Shown: positions 5,881 through 11,720 of the stretch, in pieces
Position numbering within the stretch: the first letter of the stretch is position 1
How the letters are laid out: the number at the start of each line of letters is the position of its first letter
Assembly: GCA_035560415.1 (NCBI GenBank)
Contig: DATMZG010000121.1
Coordinates: 1 to 13,596, forward strand
Length of the DNA: 13,596 nt
Source of the DNA: DATMXT01 sp035560415
Lineage (GTDB): Bacteria; Bacillota; Clostridia; Oscillospirales; Feifaniaceae
Direction: 5' to 3'
The notes under the pieces: model-generated
Told to the model about the DNA's origin: nothing
The model's input: the letters and a program-made list of their open reading frames with translations, nothing else
The model's database searches: none
Translations under genes and position numbers: made by a program

Positions 5881-7440
5881 ATGAGCGAAATGTTTTGTTT
5901 CCAGTGTGAACAGACCGCGAGAGGAACGGGCTGCACCGAGTCGGGGGTCTGCGGCAAAAAGCCGAACGTGGCCCACGAGCAGGACGTCCTGACCTGTGAA
6001 ATGGTAGGCCTTGCGGGGGCGAGTGACGGCCGGAAGGAGCATGTCGACCTGATTGTGGACGGGCTCTTTGTCACCATCACAAACGTCAACTTCGACGAGG
6101 GCAGCGTGGCGTCCTACGCCGCAAAAGTGCGCGCCGCCAGAGAGGCCGAGGGCGGCGCCCTGCCGGTGTCGACCGAAGAGCTCTTCCACGGGGACGCCGA
6201 CCTCATCTCGCTGCGCTCGACACTGCTGTTCGGCATGCGCGGCATGGCCGCCTACGCCCACCACGCCCGGGTTTTGGGCAAGCGCGACCCTGAGGTCGAC
6301 GCGTGGTTTGTCAAGGGTATGGCGGCGCTGGCCGATGAGCACTCGGTGGAGGAGTGGCTGTCGCTCCTCATGGAGTTTGGCGGTGTCAACCTGAAGTGCA
6401 TGGCCATGCTCGACGCGGCCAACACTGAGGCCTACGGCGATCCTGTGCCGACCGTCGTGCCGCTCATGATTGAGAAGGGGCCCTTTATCGTTGTGACCGG
6501 CCACGACCTGTACGACCTCAAAATGCTGCTCGAGCAGTCGGCGGGTAAGGGCGTCAACATTTACACCCACGGCGAGATGCTGCCGGCCCACGGCTACCCC
6601 GAGCTCAAGAAGTATCCCCACCTCAAGGGCAACTTCGGCACGGCCTGGCAAAACCAGCAAAAGGAATTTGAGGGCATTCCGGCCCCCGTCCTCTTCACGA
6701 CCAACTGCATCATGCCGGTGCGCCCGAGCTACTCCGACCGCATTTACACGACTTCGGTCGTCCACTACCCCGAAATGAAATATATTGGGGCGGACAAGGG
6801 CGGCCATAAGGACTTCTCGGCCCTCATTGAGCAGGCCGTCGCGCTCGGCGGCTACGCCGAGGACCATCCGATGACCGGCGTCAACGGCGGCACGACCGTC
6901 ACGACCGGCTTTGGCCGCAAGACCGTGCTCGACAACGCCCCCGCCATCATCGACGCTGTCAAGGCCGGCGCCATTAAGCACTTCTTCCTCGTCGGCGGCT
7001 GCGACGGCGCCAAGCCCGGCCGCAATTACTACACCGAGTTTGTCAAGCAGGCCCCGCACGACACCGTCGTGCTGACCCTGGCCTGCGGCAAATACCGCAT
7101 CAACGACCTCGACATCGGCTCCATCGGCCCCTTCCCCCGCATTCTCGACATGGGCCAGTGCAATGACGCCTACGGCGCCATTCAGGTCGCGGTCGCCCTC
7201 GCCGGCGCTTTCGAGTGCGGCGTCAACGACCTGCCGCTGACCCTCGTGCTCTCCTGGTACGAGCAAAAGGCCGTCTGCATCCTGCTGACGCTGCTGTCCT
7301 TAGGCATTAAAAACATCTATATCGGGCCCAGCCTTCCGGCTTTCTTCAGCCCCACCGTGCTCAAAGCCCTTGTGGAGAAGTTTGACCTGCACCCCATTTC
7401 GACGCCTGAGCAGGACCTTGTCGCCATCCTGAACAAGTAA
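5881..7440 (+). CDS. hcp: Hybrid cluster protein (hydroxylamine reductase, prismane protein)
   Basis: A 519-residue cytosolic iron-sulfur-oxygen enzyme. Hcp reduces hydroxylamine to ammonia in vitro and is now regarded mainly as a nitric oxide reductase protecting anaerobes from nitrosative stress. The N-terminal cubane motif is C6-x2-C9-x8-C18-x5-C24, the pattern of anaerobe (class I) proteins. All eight expected hybrid-cluster ligands are visible: H208 (TGHDLYDL), E232 (THGEMLPAHG), C276 (TTNCIMP), C374 (GGCDGAKPGR, the persulfide position), C402 (ACGKYRIND), C427 (GQCNDAYG), E461 and K463 (WYEQKAV). The spacings closely track those of the Desulfovibrio enzyme. It is probably co-transcribed with frdX under HcpR and ends at a strong terminator. 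Confidence 0.97.
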   Translation: MSEMFCFQCEQTARGTGCTESGVCGKKPNVAHEQDVLTCEMVGLAGASDGRKEHVDLIVDGLFVTITNVNFDEGSVASYAAKVRAAREAEGGALPVSTEELFHGDADLISLRSTLLFGMRGMAAYAHHARVLGKRDPEVDAWFVKGMAALADEHSVEEWLSLLMEFGGVNLKCMAMLDAANTEAYGDPVPTVVPLMIEKGPFIVVTGHDLYDLKMLLEQSAGKGVNIYTHGEMLPAHGYPELKKYPHLKGNFGTAWQNQQKEFEGIPAPVLFTTNCIMPVRPSYSDRIYTTSVVHYPEMKYIGADKGGHKDFSALIEQAVALGGYAEDHPMTGVNGGTTVTTGFGRKTVLDNAPAIIDAVKAGAIKHFFLVGGCDGAKPGRNYYTEFVKQAPHDTVVLTLACGKYRINDLDIGSIGPFPRILDMGQCNDAYGAIQVAVALAGAFECGVNDLPLTLVLSWYEQKAVCILLTLLSLGIKNIYIGPSLPAFFSPTVLKALVEKFDLHPISTPEQDLVAILNK

Positions 7441-7454
7441 TTCCCACATTGATA

Positions 7455-7495
7455 AAAGCGCCTTCGCATCGCTGCGAAGGCGCTTTATTGTTTTT
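7455..7495 (+). terminator. Terminator of hcp
   Basis: A 14-bp perfect stem, AAAGCGCCTTCGCA (7455-7468) and TGCGAAGGCGCTTT (7473-7486), with a TCGC loop, followed by ATTGTTTTT. The minus-strand side also ends in TTTTATC, so it may also stop the convergent small gene. Confidence 0.93.
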
Positions 7496-7501
7496 GTCGG
7501 G

Positions 7502-7759
7502 TCACAGTTTATGGGCCTTATAAAAAGCGTTCAGCTGCGCCTTGACGTCGGGCGGCAGCAGCGATTTCTTGACGCCCAAAAGCGCCCCCTCCAGCCCCAT
7601 CAGCCGGTGAATGCAGGCCGACGGGTCAATGTGCTGAATGCGCAGCCAGGCCTCCCGGCTACCGACCTCCTGAAGCTGCGCCGGCGTTTCAATGCCGACG
7701 GCCTCGAGCTGCCGCTCGGTGTCGGGGCCGATGTTCGGCAGTTTTGACAGTTCCCCCAC
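7502..7759 (-). CDS. TfoX C-terminal-domain protein
   Basis: An 85-residue helical protein matching the stand-alone C-terminal domain of TfoX/Sxy: LPNIGPDTERQLEAVGIETPAQLQ is a helix-hairpin-helix-like motif (residues 7-30), followed by a helical tail (SACIHRLMGLEGALLGV). The N-terminal TfoX domain is absent, as in many Firmicutes. The start is GTG at 7759, 8 nt after GAGGAGG. In gamma-proteobacteria full-length TfoX governs competence; that role cannot be carried over to this short form. It lies downstream of, and in the same direction as, the flavodoxin-fold gene with a 62-nt gap. Confidence 0.82.
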   Translation of the reverse strand: MGELSKLPNIGPDTERQLEAVGIETPAQLQEVGSREAWLRIQHIDPSACIHRLMGLEGALLGVKKSLLPPDVKAQLNAFYKAHKL

Positions 7760-7821
7760 TTTATCCCCTCCTCACAAATTGCGCTTCATGCCCGCCGCAG
7801 GGCGGGCTTTTCAATATGATG

Positions 7822-8517
7822 TTACAGCTTAATCCAGCCCCTGTCGAGCCAGTGCTGATTGTCGGCCGAGAGAACTTTCTCTTTGCGCGCCATGTCCTGG
7901 TGCAGCTTCCTTGTGAAGGCGAAGATAGCCCTGACTTTGAGCCCCTTGCGGGCGGTGTAGGGCCTCTTATACCGGCGGGCCAGCTTTTTCAGCTTGCCCG
8001 TGATGACTGCCCGCCGCTTTTCGGACAGCTCGTCCAAGATGACCCCTTCGTACAGTCCGGTGCCGACTCTTTTGATGTCGGTGACGCCAAGCCAGAGGAG
8101 GCTTGTCGCAATGTCCCGTTGGGGGCCGCGGTACAGGGGGCCAATCGCGTTTGTGAGAATGACGGCTTTTTTGTGAAACATCCGCTCGTCCGGCCGGTGG
8201 GCCATCCAATGGGAACAGAGGTGGTCAAGCAGCGCCTTCATCTGTCCGGTCGTGCGCAGGGCATAGGTGGGCGACGCGAAAACCAGCAGGTCTGCCGACA
8301 GCATGCCCTCCCAGATGGGCATCACAAATTCGGCGTGGGGGCAGCTGTGCTCGCTTTTAAGAAAACAGACTTTGCACCCACTGCAAAACTTCGGACAGTC
8401 CCGGGGCAGGACGTACTCGACAATCTCATTCCCTTCCCGCAGGCTGTCAAGGAAAATTTCCTTCATGCGATAGGTGCAGCCTTTTACTTCAGTGCCGGTT
8501 ATGGCAAGAATTCTCAC
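7822..8517 (-). CDS. NAD(P)H-dependent FMN oxidoreductase, iron-sulfur flavoprotein-like
   Basis: A 231-residue flavodoxin-fold protein. The N-terminal strand and phosphate loop (ILAITGTEVKGCTYR, residues 3-17) and SPTYALRTTGQMKALLDHL (82-100) are typical of the NADPH-dependent FMN reductase / flavodoxin_2-like group. A cysteine cluster C41, C45-x2-C48-x2-C51-x7-C59 sits in the same place as the compact 4Fe-4S motif of iron-sulfur flavoproteins (Isf), so a cluster is plausible but not certain. The Arg/Lys-rich C-terminus (176-215) is unusual. Start GTG 8517 has GAGG 8 nt upstream. Substrate unknown; such proteins in anaerobes often handle electron transfer under oxidative stress. Confidence 0.8.
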   Translation of the reverse strand: MRILAITGTEVKGCTYRMKEIFLDSLREGNEIVEYVLPRDCPKFCSGCKVCFLKSEHSCPHAEFVMPIWEGMLSADLLVFASPTYALRTTGQMKALLDHLCSHWMAHRPDERMFHKKAVILTNAIGPLYRGPQRDIATSLLWLGVTDIKRVGTGLYEGVILDELSEKRRAVITGKLKKLARRYKRPYTARKGLKVRAIFAFTRKLHQDMARKEKVLSADNQHWLDRGWIKL

Positions 8518-8530
8518 GGGGGTATCCTCT

Positions 8531-8551
8531 CCGGCCGTACATACGGACCGG
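8531..8551 (-). promoter_or_regulatory. Palindromic element in the 5'-UTR of the flavoprotein gene
   Basis: Nested inverted repeat: CCGG (8531-8534), CCGTA (8535-8539), TACGG (8542-8546), CCGG (8548-8551), with one bulged base. It is immediately upstream of the ribosome site on the minus strand and could be an operator or a translation-affecting hairpin. Confidence 0.4.
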
Positions 8552-8591
8552 CCTTAGCTTTTCTTTCATTCATGTTTCATTTTATATGCCC

Positions 8592-8620
8592 ATTATATCA
8601 TGCATCCCGCCAAAATTAAA
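8592..8620 (-). promoter_or_regulatory. Extended -10 promoter of the flavoprotein gene
   Basis: Minus strand: TGA followed by -10 TATAAT (8597-8592), with a weak -35 TTTAAT (8620-8615) at 17-nt spacing. Predicted start about 8585, giving a leader of about 70 nt. Confidence 0.65.
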
Positions 8621-8627
8621 CCGTAGT

Positions 8628-8837
8628 TTATAGCGAAAACCCACAAATAAATGGCAAATCAAAAGGCACGGCCGTGGCGTCTTCGCGCCATTTCCGTGCC
8701 TTTTTGCGGTCGTATGCCTTCTCGTTTTTGCTCTTGCGGGTCACAGGACTCAGTGCGCCCCAGCTGCCCCGCCGGGCCTTTGTCAGCTCCTGCCGCTTTT
8801 TCTTTGAGAGCTTCTCAAAGGGGACAAACTTTTCCAT
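8628..8837 (-). CDS. Small basic protein of unknown function
   Basis: A 69-residue Lys/Arg-rich protein (MEKFVPFEKLSKKKRQELTK, then GSWGALSPVTRKSKNEKAYDRKKARKW). It resembles short conserved proteins of Firmicutes that share FVPFEKLSKK and PVTRK motifs and have no known role; this is from memory. AAAGGAG lies 8 nt before the ATG and a consensus promoter is upstream, so it is a real gene. The last 20 or so codons overlap a terminator-like hairpin, so the hydrophobic tail (AVPFDLPFICGFSL) may rarely be made, or the message may lack a stop codon. The basic composition suggests nucleic-acid or ribosome contact, which is only inference. Confidence 0.72.
   Translation of the reverse strand: MEKFVPFEKLSKKKRQELTKARRGSWGALSPVTRKSKNEKAYDRKKARKWREDATAVPFDLPFICGFSL
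8665..8700 (-). terminator. Terminator-like hairpin inside the 3' end of the small basic gene
   Basis: On the minus strand GGCACGG (8700-8694) pairs with CCGTGCC (8671-8665), and an inner TGGCG/CGCCA stem is separated by a 3x3 internal loop. TTTTGATTT follows on the minus strand and TTTTT follows on the plus strand. The hairpin lies within the coding region, about 35 nt before the stop codon. Confidence 0.65.
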
Positions 8838-8917
8838 TGCAGCGCTCCTTTCGCATTTGTGTCTTCCTATGTCCCCGCAGACGCAAAGCGCAAAGCGGCA
8901 ACATAGCTGTTGTCTGA

Positions 8918-8946
8918 ATTATATCATATTCACGGTTTTCTGTCAA
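8918..8946 (-). promoter_or_regulatory. Consensus sigma-A promoter of the small basic gene
   Basis: Minus strand TTGACA (8946-8941), 17-nt spacer ending in TGA, TATAAT (8923-8918). Both hexamers are perfect and the -10 is also extended, so very strong constitutive transcription is expected. Predicted start about 8911, with a 5'-UTR of about 73 nt. Confidence 0.9.
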
Positions 8947-8971
8947 ATGACTGGGCTTTTTGCGGCAACTG

Positions 8972-8980
8972 TGGTATCAT
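8972..8980 (+). promoter_or_regulatory. Extended -10 element of the ArsC/Spx-family gene
   Basis: TGG then TATCAT (8975-8980), giving a start near 8987 and a short leader with AAGGAGG at 8994-9000. No clear -35 was found. Confidence 0.45.
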
Positions 8981-9008
8981 TTTTTAAAAGGACAAGGAGG
9001 TCGTCACC

Positions 9009-9356
9009 ATGCTGTTTGTCTGTTATCCAAACTGTTCCACCTGCCGCAAAGCCAGAGCCTATCTCGATGAAAAGGGCGTGGCCTACGAATTCCGGGACAT
9101 CAAGCGTGCTAACCCCACTGAGGCCGAACTGCGGGATTGGCACAAAAAGAGCGGCCTTCCACTCAAAAGGTTTTTCAACACAAGCGGCCTGCCCTACAGG
9201 GAACAGGGCCTCTCCAAGAAGCTCGCCGCCATGACCGAGGACGAGCAGTTTAGGCTGCTCACCACGGACGGCATGCTGGTCAAGCGCCCGATTTTGACAG
9301 ACGGCGACTTTGTGCTGGTCGGTTTTGAGCCATCTCTGTGGGAGCAAAAGCTGTAA
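9009..9356 (+). CDS. ArsC/Spx-family thioredoxin-fold protein
   Basis: A 115-residue protein of the arsenate reductase/Spx/MgsR/YffB superfamily. The N-terminal strand runs into a CxxC motif (C9-S-T-C12) in YPNCSTCRKARAYLDEKG, followed by YEFRDIKRANPTEAEL, and the family's cis-proline region VKRPILTDGDFVLVGF (R93-P94). Length matches the family (about 110-130). The two cysteines allow a redox switch as in Spx, or a reductase role; sequence alone does not separate these. AAGGAGG is 8 nt before the ATG. No ars or other resistance genes are adjacent, so arsenate detoxification is not supported by context. It converges on mutY with a 12-bp gap. Confidence 0.85.
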   Translation: MLFVCYPNCSTCRKARAYLDEKGVAYEFRDIKRANPTEAELRDWHKKSGLPLKRFFNTSGLPYREQGLSKKLAAMTEDEQFRLLTTDGMLVKRPILTDGDFVLVGFEPSLWEQKL

Positions 9357-9373
9357 ACGGCGCGCCGTTTACA
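9352..9373. repeat. 22-bp perfect palindrome holding both convergent stop codons
   Basis: Left arm TGTAAACGGCG (9352-9362) is exactly complementary to the right arm (9363-9373). The TAA of the ArsC/Spx-family gene (9354-9356) and the TAA of mutY (minus strand, 9371-9369) are symmetrical positions in it. No T-run follows on either side, so it is at best a weak terminator. Confidence 0.85.
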
Positions 9374-10436
9374 CGAGGTGCAAAAATGCCCCAAAGGCGG
9401 TCGGCAGCGCGAGTTTTTCGGTCAGCTCGGCCTTTGTGACCCATGTGAAGTCGTCCGGCACCTCTTTACAGACGGCGACATAGCTTGTCATCTCCCACTC
9501 AATGTGGGTAAAGACATGCTTTTTTCGCATGCCGCACGTCAAAGACAAGGGTGCAACACCCCACTGCAAAAGCAGGTCTTCCGCCTCTTTGGCCGTCAGG
9601 TGCCCCTCGACATTCGGAAACTCCCACAGCCCGCCGAGCAGCGCCGGCCTGTCTCTGCGCCTTACGGCGACGAGCTCGCCGCAGCGCAGCAAAAAGACCG
9701 TCTTTTGCTCTTTTTTCCTCGGCGCCCTGCCTGTCTTGACGGGCAGGGCGCTCTGCGTTCCCGCCGCGTTTGCCGCGCAGAGGGCGGCAAGCGGGCAGAC
9801 TTCGCACCTCGCCCGGCCCCGCGGCAGGCAGACGACGGCCCCCAGCTCCATGAGGCTCTGGGTGAAGTCGCCGGCGCCCTTGTCCGGGTAAATTTCGGCC
9901 AGCATGGCCGCAAACCCGGCCTTGACGCCGGGGGCGGCGATGTCGTCGGCGCAGCCGACAAGCCGGGAGACGACCCGCAGCACATTGCCGTCGACGGCGG
10001 GAGTAGGCTGCCCGAAGCAGATGGAGGCGATCGCCCCCGCCGTGTAGTCGCCGATGCCGGGCAGGAGGCGAATGTCGTCAACGTTTCTCGGAAAGGTCCC
10101 GCCGAACTTCTCCATGATGGCCTTGGCCGCCTTTTGGAGGCTTTTGGCCCGGCTGTAATAGCCAAGCCCCTCCCAGAGCTTCAAAAGCCGCTCCTCTTCA
10201 AGCTCCGCAAGCGTTTTGAGGTCGGGGACAGCTTCCACGAAGCGCCCGTAGTAGGGGATGACGGTCTCGACCCTCGTCTGTTGCAGCATGATCTCCGATA
10301 TCCATACGCGGTAGGGGTCGGCGCTCTCCCGCCAGGGCAGCGCCCGGGCGTTTTGGCGATACCAGTACAGCAGCGGCGCCACAATGCGGGCAAGCCCCTG
10401 CGTATTGACGCCGTCCTCTTTGTCATCCCGTGTCAC
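9369..10436 (-). CDS. mutY: Adenine DNA glycosylase MutY
   Basis: A 355-residue base-excision repair enzyme that removes adenine mispaired with 8-oxoguanine. Seen: E48 in ISEIMLQQT (catalytic Glu), the helix-hairpin-helix LPGIGDYTAG (125-134), catalytic Asp149 in AVDGNVLRV, and the 4Fe-4S loop C203-x7-C211-x2-C214-x5-C220. The first Cys gap is one residue longer than in E. coli; I recall the same in other Clostridia. The C-terminal third is a NUDIX-like 8-oxoG recognition domain (TVFLLRCGELVAVRRR, LLGGLWEFP). I start at GTG 10436, about 10 nt after GAGGAG; the longer open frame to 10487 runs through the promoter. Length agrees with E. coli MutY (350). Confidence 0.95.
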   Translation of the reverse strand: MTRDDKEDGVNTQGLARIVAPLLYWYRQNARALPWRESADPYRVWISEIMLQQTRVETVIPYYGRFVEAVPDLKTLAELEEERLLKLWEGLGYYSRAKSLQKAAKAIMEKFGGTFPRNVDDIRLLPGIGDYTAGAIASICFGQPTPAVDGNVLRVVSRLVGCADDIAAPGVKAGFAAMLAEIYPDKGAGDFTQSLMELGAVVCLPRGRARCEVCPLAALCAANAAGTQSALPVKTGRAPRKKEQKTVFLLRCGELVAVRRRDRPALLGGLWEFPNVEGHLTAKEAEDLLLQWGVAPLSLTCGMRKKHVFTHIEWEMTSYVAVCKEVPDDFTWVTKAELTEKLALPTAFGAFLHLV

Positions 10437-10470
10437 TTTGCCGCTTCTCCTCTGCAGATGTGATGAGGGG

Positions 10471-10500
10471 ATTGTATGACAGGCCAAGGTCCCCTGTCAA
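10471..10500 (-). promoter_or_regulatory. mutY promoter
   Basis: Minus strand TTGACA (10500-10495), 18-nt spacer, TACAAT (10476-10471); predicted start near 10464 and a leader of about 28 nt. It lies in the 80-bp gap after the DUF3298 gene, so mutY has its own promoter and may also receive read-through. Confidence 0.75.
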
Positions 10501-10516
10501 GCGGCGGGCTGGGGGT

Positions 10517-11203
10517 CTATTTGCAGGAGGGCCTCCACCCCAGCGTCTCGTAGGGAATTGTAAAGACGATAATGCCGGAGGCGTAAGGTGCGATTTCATA
10601 CTGCTGGAAATAGATTGCAAGCCCTTCGGGCGTCAGGTAAAAGCTCTCCTCATTGAAGTTCATGAGGATGAGGTCCCTGTACTCCTCAAAGTAAATTCCG
10701 GGGTTTTCCTGCATGTTGCGGTCGGCCTGCCGGATGAGCTGCGCGGTCAGCATTCCCCGATAGTCAAAGTCCGGCTCAAAGAGGGCTGAGAGCGTCATGG
10801 CACACCCGTCATACAAATCCCATGTGTCGGAGGAGCGCAGCGTGTTCCCGTGGGCGCCGCCCGTGTACAGGTACTCGTCAACATACACACTCAGGTGGCA
10901 GTTTTGGTTGTAAGTGACCTCGTACTGCATGACGGCGTCGTAGGGGTTGAAGGGAAACCCGTTTTTTCGCGCGTATTGGTAGCCTTGGACAGCCTGCCGG
11001 TACAACACGTTTGAGGCGTTGCAGAGAAAATCCGCAACCTCGGTCTGAATGCGGCAGTTGATGCGGCTTTCGACCTCCGGCGCGCCCCTCAGGCGCACAT
11101 TCGGGTAGGTTGTGGACAGCGTGAGCACCGGCACGGACTCATAGGTGTAAGTCCGCTTGTCGGTGGACATCCTGATTTTCGCACTGGTGTTACGTGATTT
11201 CAT
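10517..11203 (-). CDS. DUF3298 (RsiV-like) domain protein without membrane anchor
   Basis: A 228-residue protein. The N-terminal half (LSTTYPNVRL, RINCRIQTEVADFL, MQYEVTYNQNCHLSVYVDEYLYTGGAHG) resembles the DUF4163/PdaC-like region, and the second half (TWDLYDGCAMTLSALFEPD 127-145; FYLTPEGLAIYFQQYEIAPYASGI 188-211) is DUF3298. The same pair forms the extracytoplasmic part of RsiV, the lysozyme-sensing anti-sigma factor of Bacillus. Here there is no signal peptide or membrane helix and no adjacent sigma factor, so it is not a membrane anti-sigma factor; cytosolic stand-alone forms are common in Clostridia with unknown function. ATG 11203 has GGAG 9 nt upstream and a promoter 24 nt before that. 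No terminator separates it from mutY. Confidence 0.8.
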   Translation of the reverse strand: MKSRNTSAKIRMSTDKRTYTYESVPVLTLSTTYPNVRLRGAPEVESRINCRIQTEVADFLCNASNVLYRQAVQGYQYARKNGFPFNPYDAVMQYEVTYNQNCHLSVYVDEYLYTGGAHGNTLRSSDTWDLYDGCAMTLSALFEPDFDYRGMLTAQLIRQADRNMQENPGIYFEEYRDLILMNFNEESFYLTPEGLAIYFQQYEIAPYASGIIVFTIPYETLGWRPSCK

Positions 11204-11233
11204 GGATCAGCTCTCCCGCTTTCGATTTGCTCC

Positions 11234-11262
11234 ATTCTATGGCAAGCTGACCCGCCTGTTGA
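11234..11262 (-). promoter_or_regulatory. Promoter of the DUF3298 gene
   Basis: Minus strand -35 TCAACA (11262-11257), 17-nt spacer, -10 TAGAAT (11239-11234); predicted start about 11227. Confidence 0.55.
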
Positions 11263-11331
11263 CACAAAAAAGTGAATACCGGCAAATTTAATCCTGTGGG
11301 CTGCGGTTTTTCAGTGAATTTTTCCTGCCAA

Positions 11332-11347
11332 AAAACGCTTGCGTTTT
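11332..11347. promoter_or_regulatory. Inverted repeat over the -35 of the C39-gene promoter
   Basis: AAAACGC (11332-11338) and GCGTTTT (11341-11347) with a 2-nt centre. It covers the -35 hexamer of the plus-strand promoter and is a good candidate operator. A terminator reading is unlikely, as no plus-strand gene ends here. Confidence 0.45.
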
Positions 11348-11366
11348 GAAAAATTTAAGGTATAAT
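11339..11366 (+). promoter_or_regulatory. Sigma-A promoter of the long leader / C39 gene
   Basis: -35 TTGCGT (11339-11344), 16-nt spacer, perfect -10 TATAAT (11361-11366). Predicted start about 11373, some 348 nt before the downstream start codon. Confidence 0.65.
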
Positions 11367-11372
11367 TATCAT

Positions 11373-11704
11373 CGGCAAAAAGGAGGTCGGGTCGGCTGCC
11401 GCGCGCAGACAAGCGCACTCATGTCGGAGCCCAAAGGCGGGCTCATCATTTTATAGCGCAGGCTTATCCTGTGGGTTTGGTGGAGCGCCGCTCCACCCGT
11501 ACTTGTATAAAACAACATGAGCGTATTAAAAGTAGAGAGCTCCTGCGCCTGCAGGCAAGTTACTATATAAAACGCAGCAACGACCGGAAATTGGATAAAT
11601 AAAACGCCGGGGGCATACGCCTCCAAACGAATAAATAACACAATTAAGGCGGGTATGTTTGGGGCGGCGCTTTGCCGCCTTGTACAGGTACAATTAAATT
11701 TTTT
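11373..11704 (+). ncRNA. Long structured leader or independent small RNA (unassigned)
   Basis: About 332 nt with no credible ORF, between a promoter and the C39-like gene. Stems seen: P1 CTCATGT (11418-11424)/ACATGAG (11515-11521), enclosing three hairpins: GAGCCC/GGGCTC (11427-11444), CAGG/CCTG (11459-11471) and GGTGGAGC/GCTCCACC (11479-11497). Then CCTGC/GCAGG (11542-11555), GGGGGC/GCCTCC (11609-11624), GGCGGC/GCCGCC (11663-11679) and TTGTAC/GTACAA (11680-11693), followed by T6 (11699-11704). A rival 7-bp helix, 11456-11462 with 11542-11548, would break two of these. The motif ATAAAAC recurs near 11507, 11566 and 11598. I do not recognise it as TPP, SAM, T-box, cobalamin, FMN, c-di-GMP, RNase P, tmRNA or SRP RNA; 6S RNA is not excluded. 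Confidence 0.5.
11663..11704 (+). terminator. Terminator-like end of the leader (possible attenuator)
   Basis: The GC hairpin GGCGGC-GCTTT-GCCGCC (11663-11679) abuts TTGTAC-AG-GTACAA (11680-11693), then TTAAATTTTTT. The T6 run ends two bases before the ribosome-site region of the next gene. The second stem is AU-rich and weak, so efficiency is uncertain. Confidence 0.4.
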
Positions 11705-11720
11705 GTAAAGGAAGAATCTT

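Noticed and set aside
5839..7266. 475-codon minus-strand ORF opposite hcp
   Set aside because: hcp has all catalytic ligands on the plus strand; the antisense frame is an artefact of codon bias.
7790..7811. Hairpin GCCCGCC-GCAG-GGCGGGC followed by TTTT on the plus strand
   Set aside because: No plus-strand gene ends here, and on the minus strand, where the flavoprotein gene ends, the hairpin is not followed by T residues. It may slow polymerase but is not called a terminator.
7744..8619. 291-codon plus-strand ORF over the flavodoxin-fold gene
   Set aside because: The minus-strand protein shows recognisable motifs, a ribosome site and a promoter; the plus-strand frame has none.
9378..10463. 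361-codon plus-strand ORF opposite mutY
   Set aside because: MutY catalytic and iron-sulfur motifs fix the minus strand as coding.
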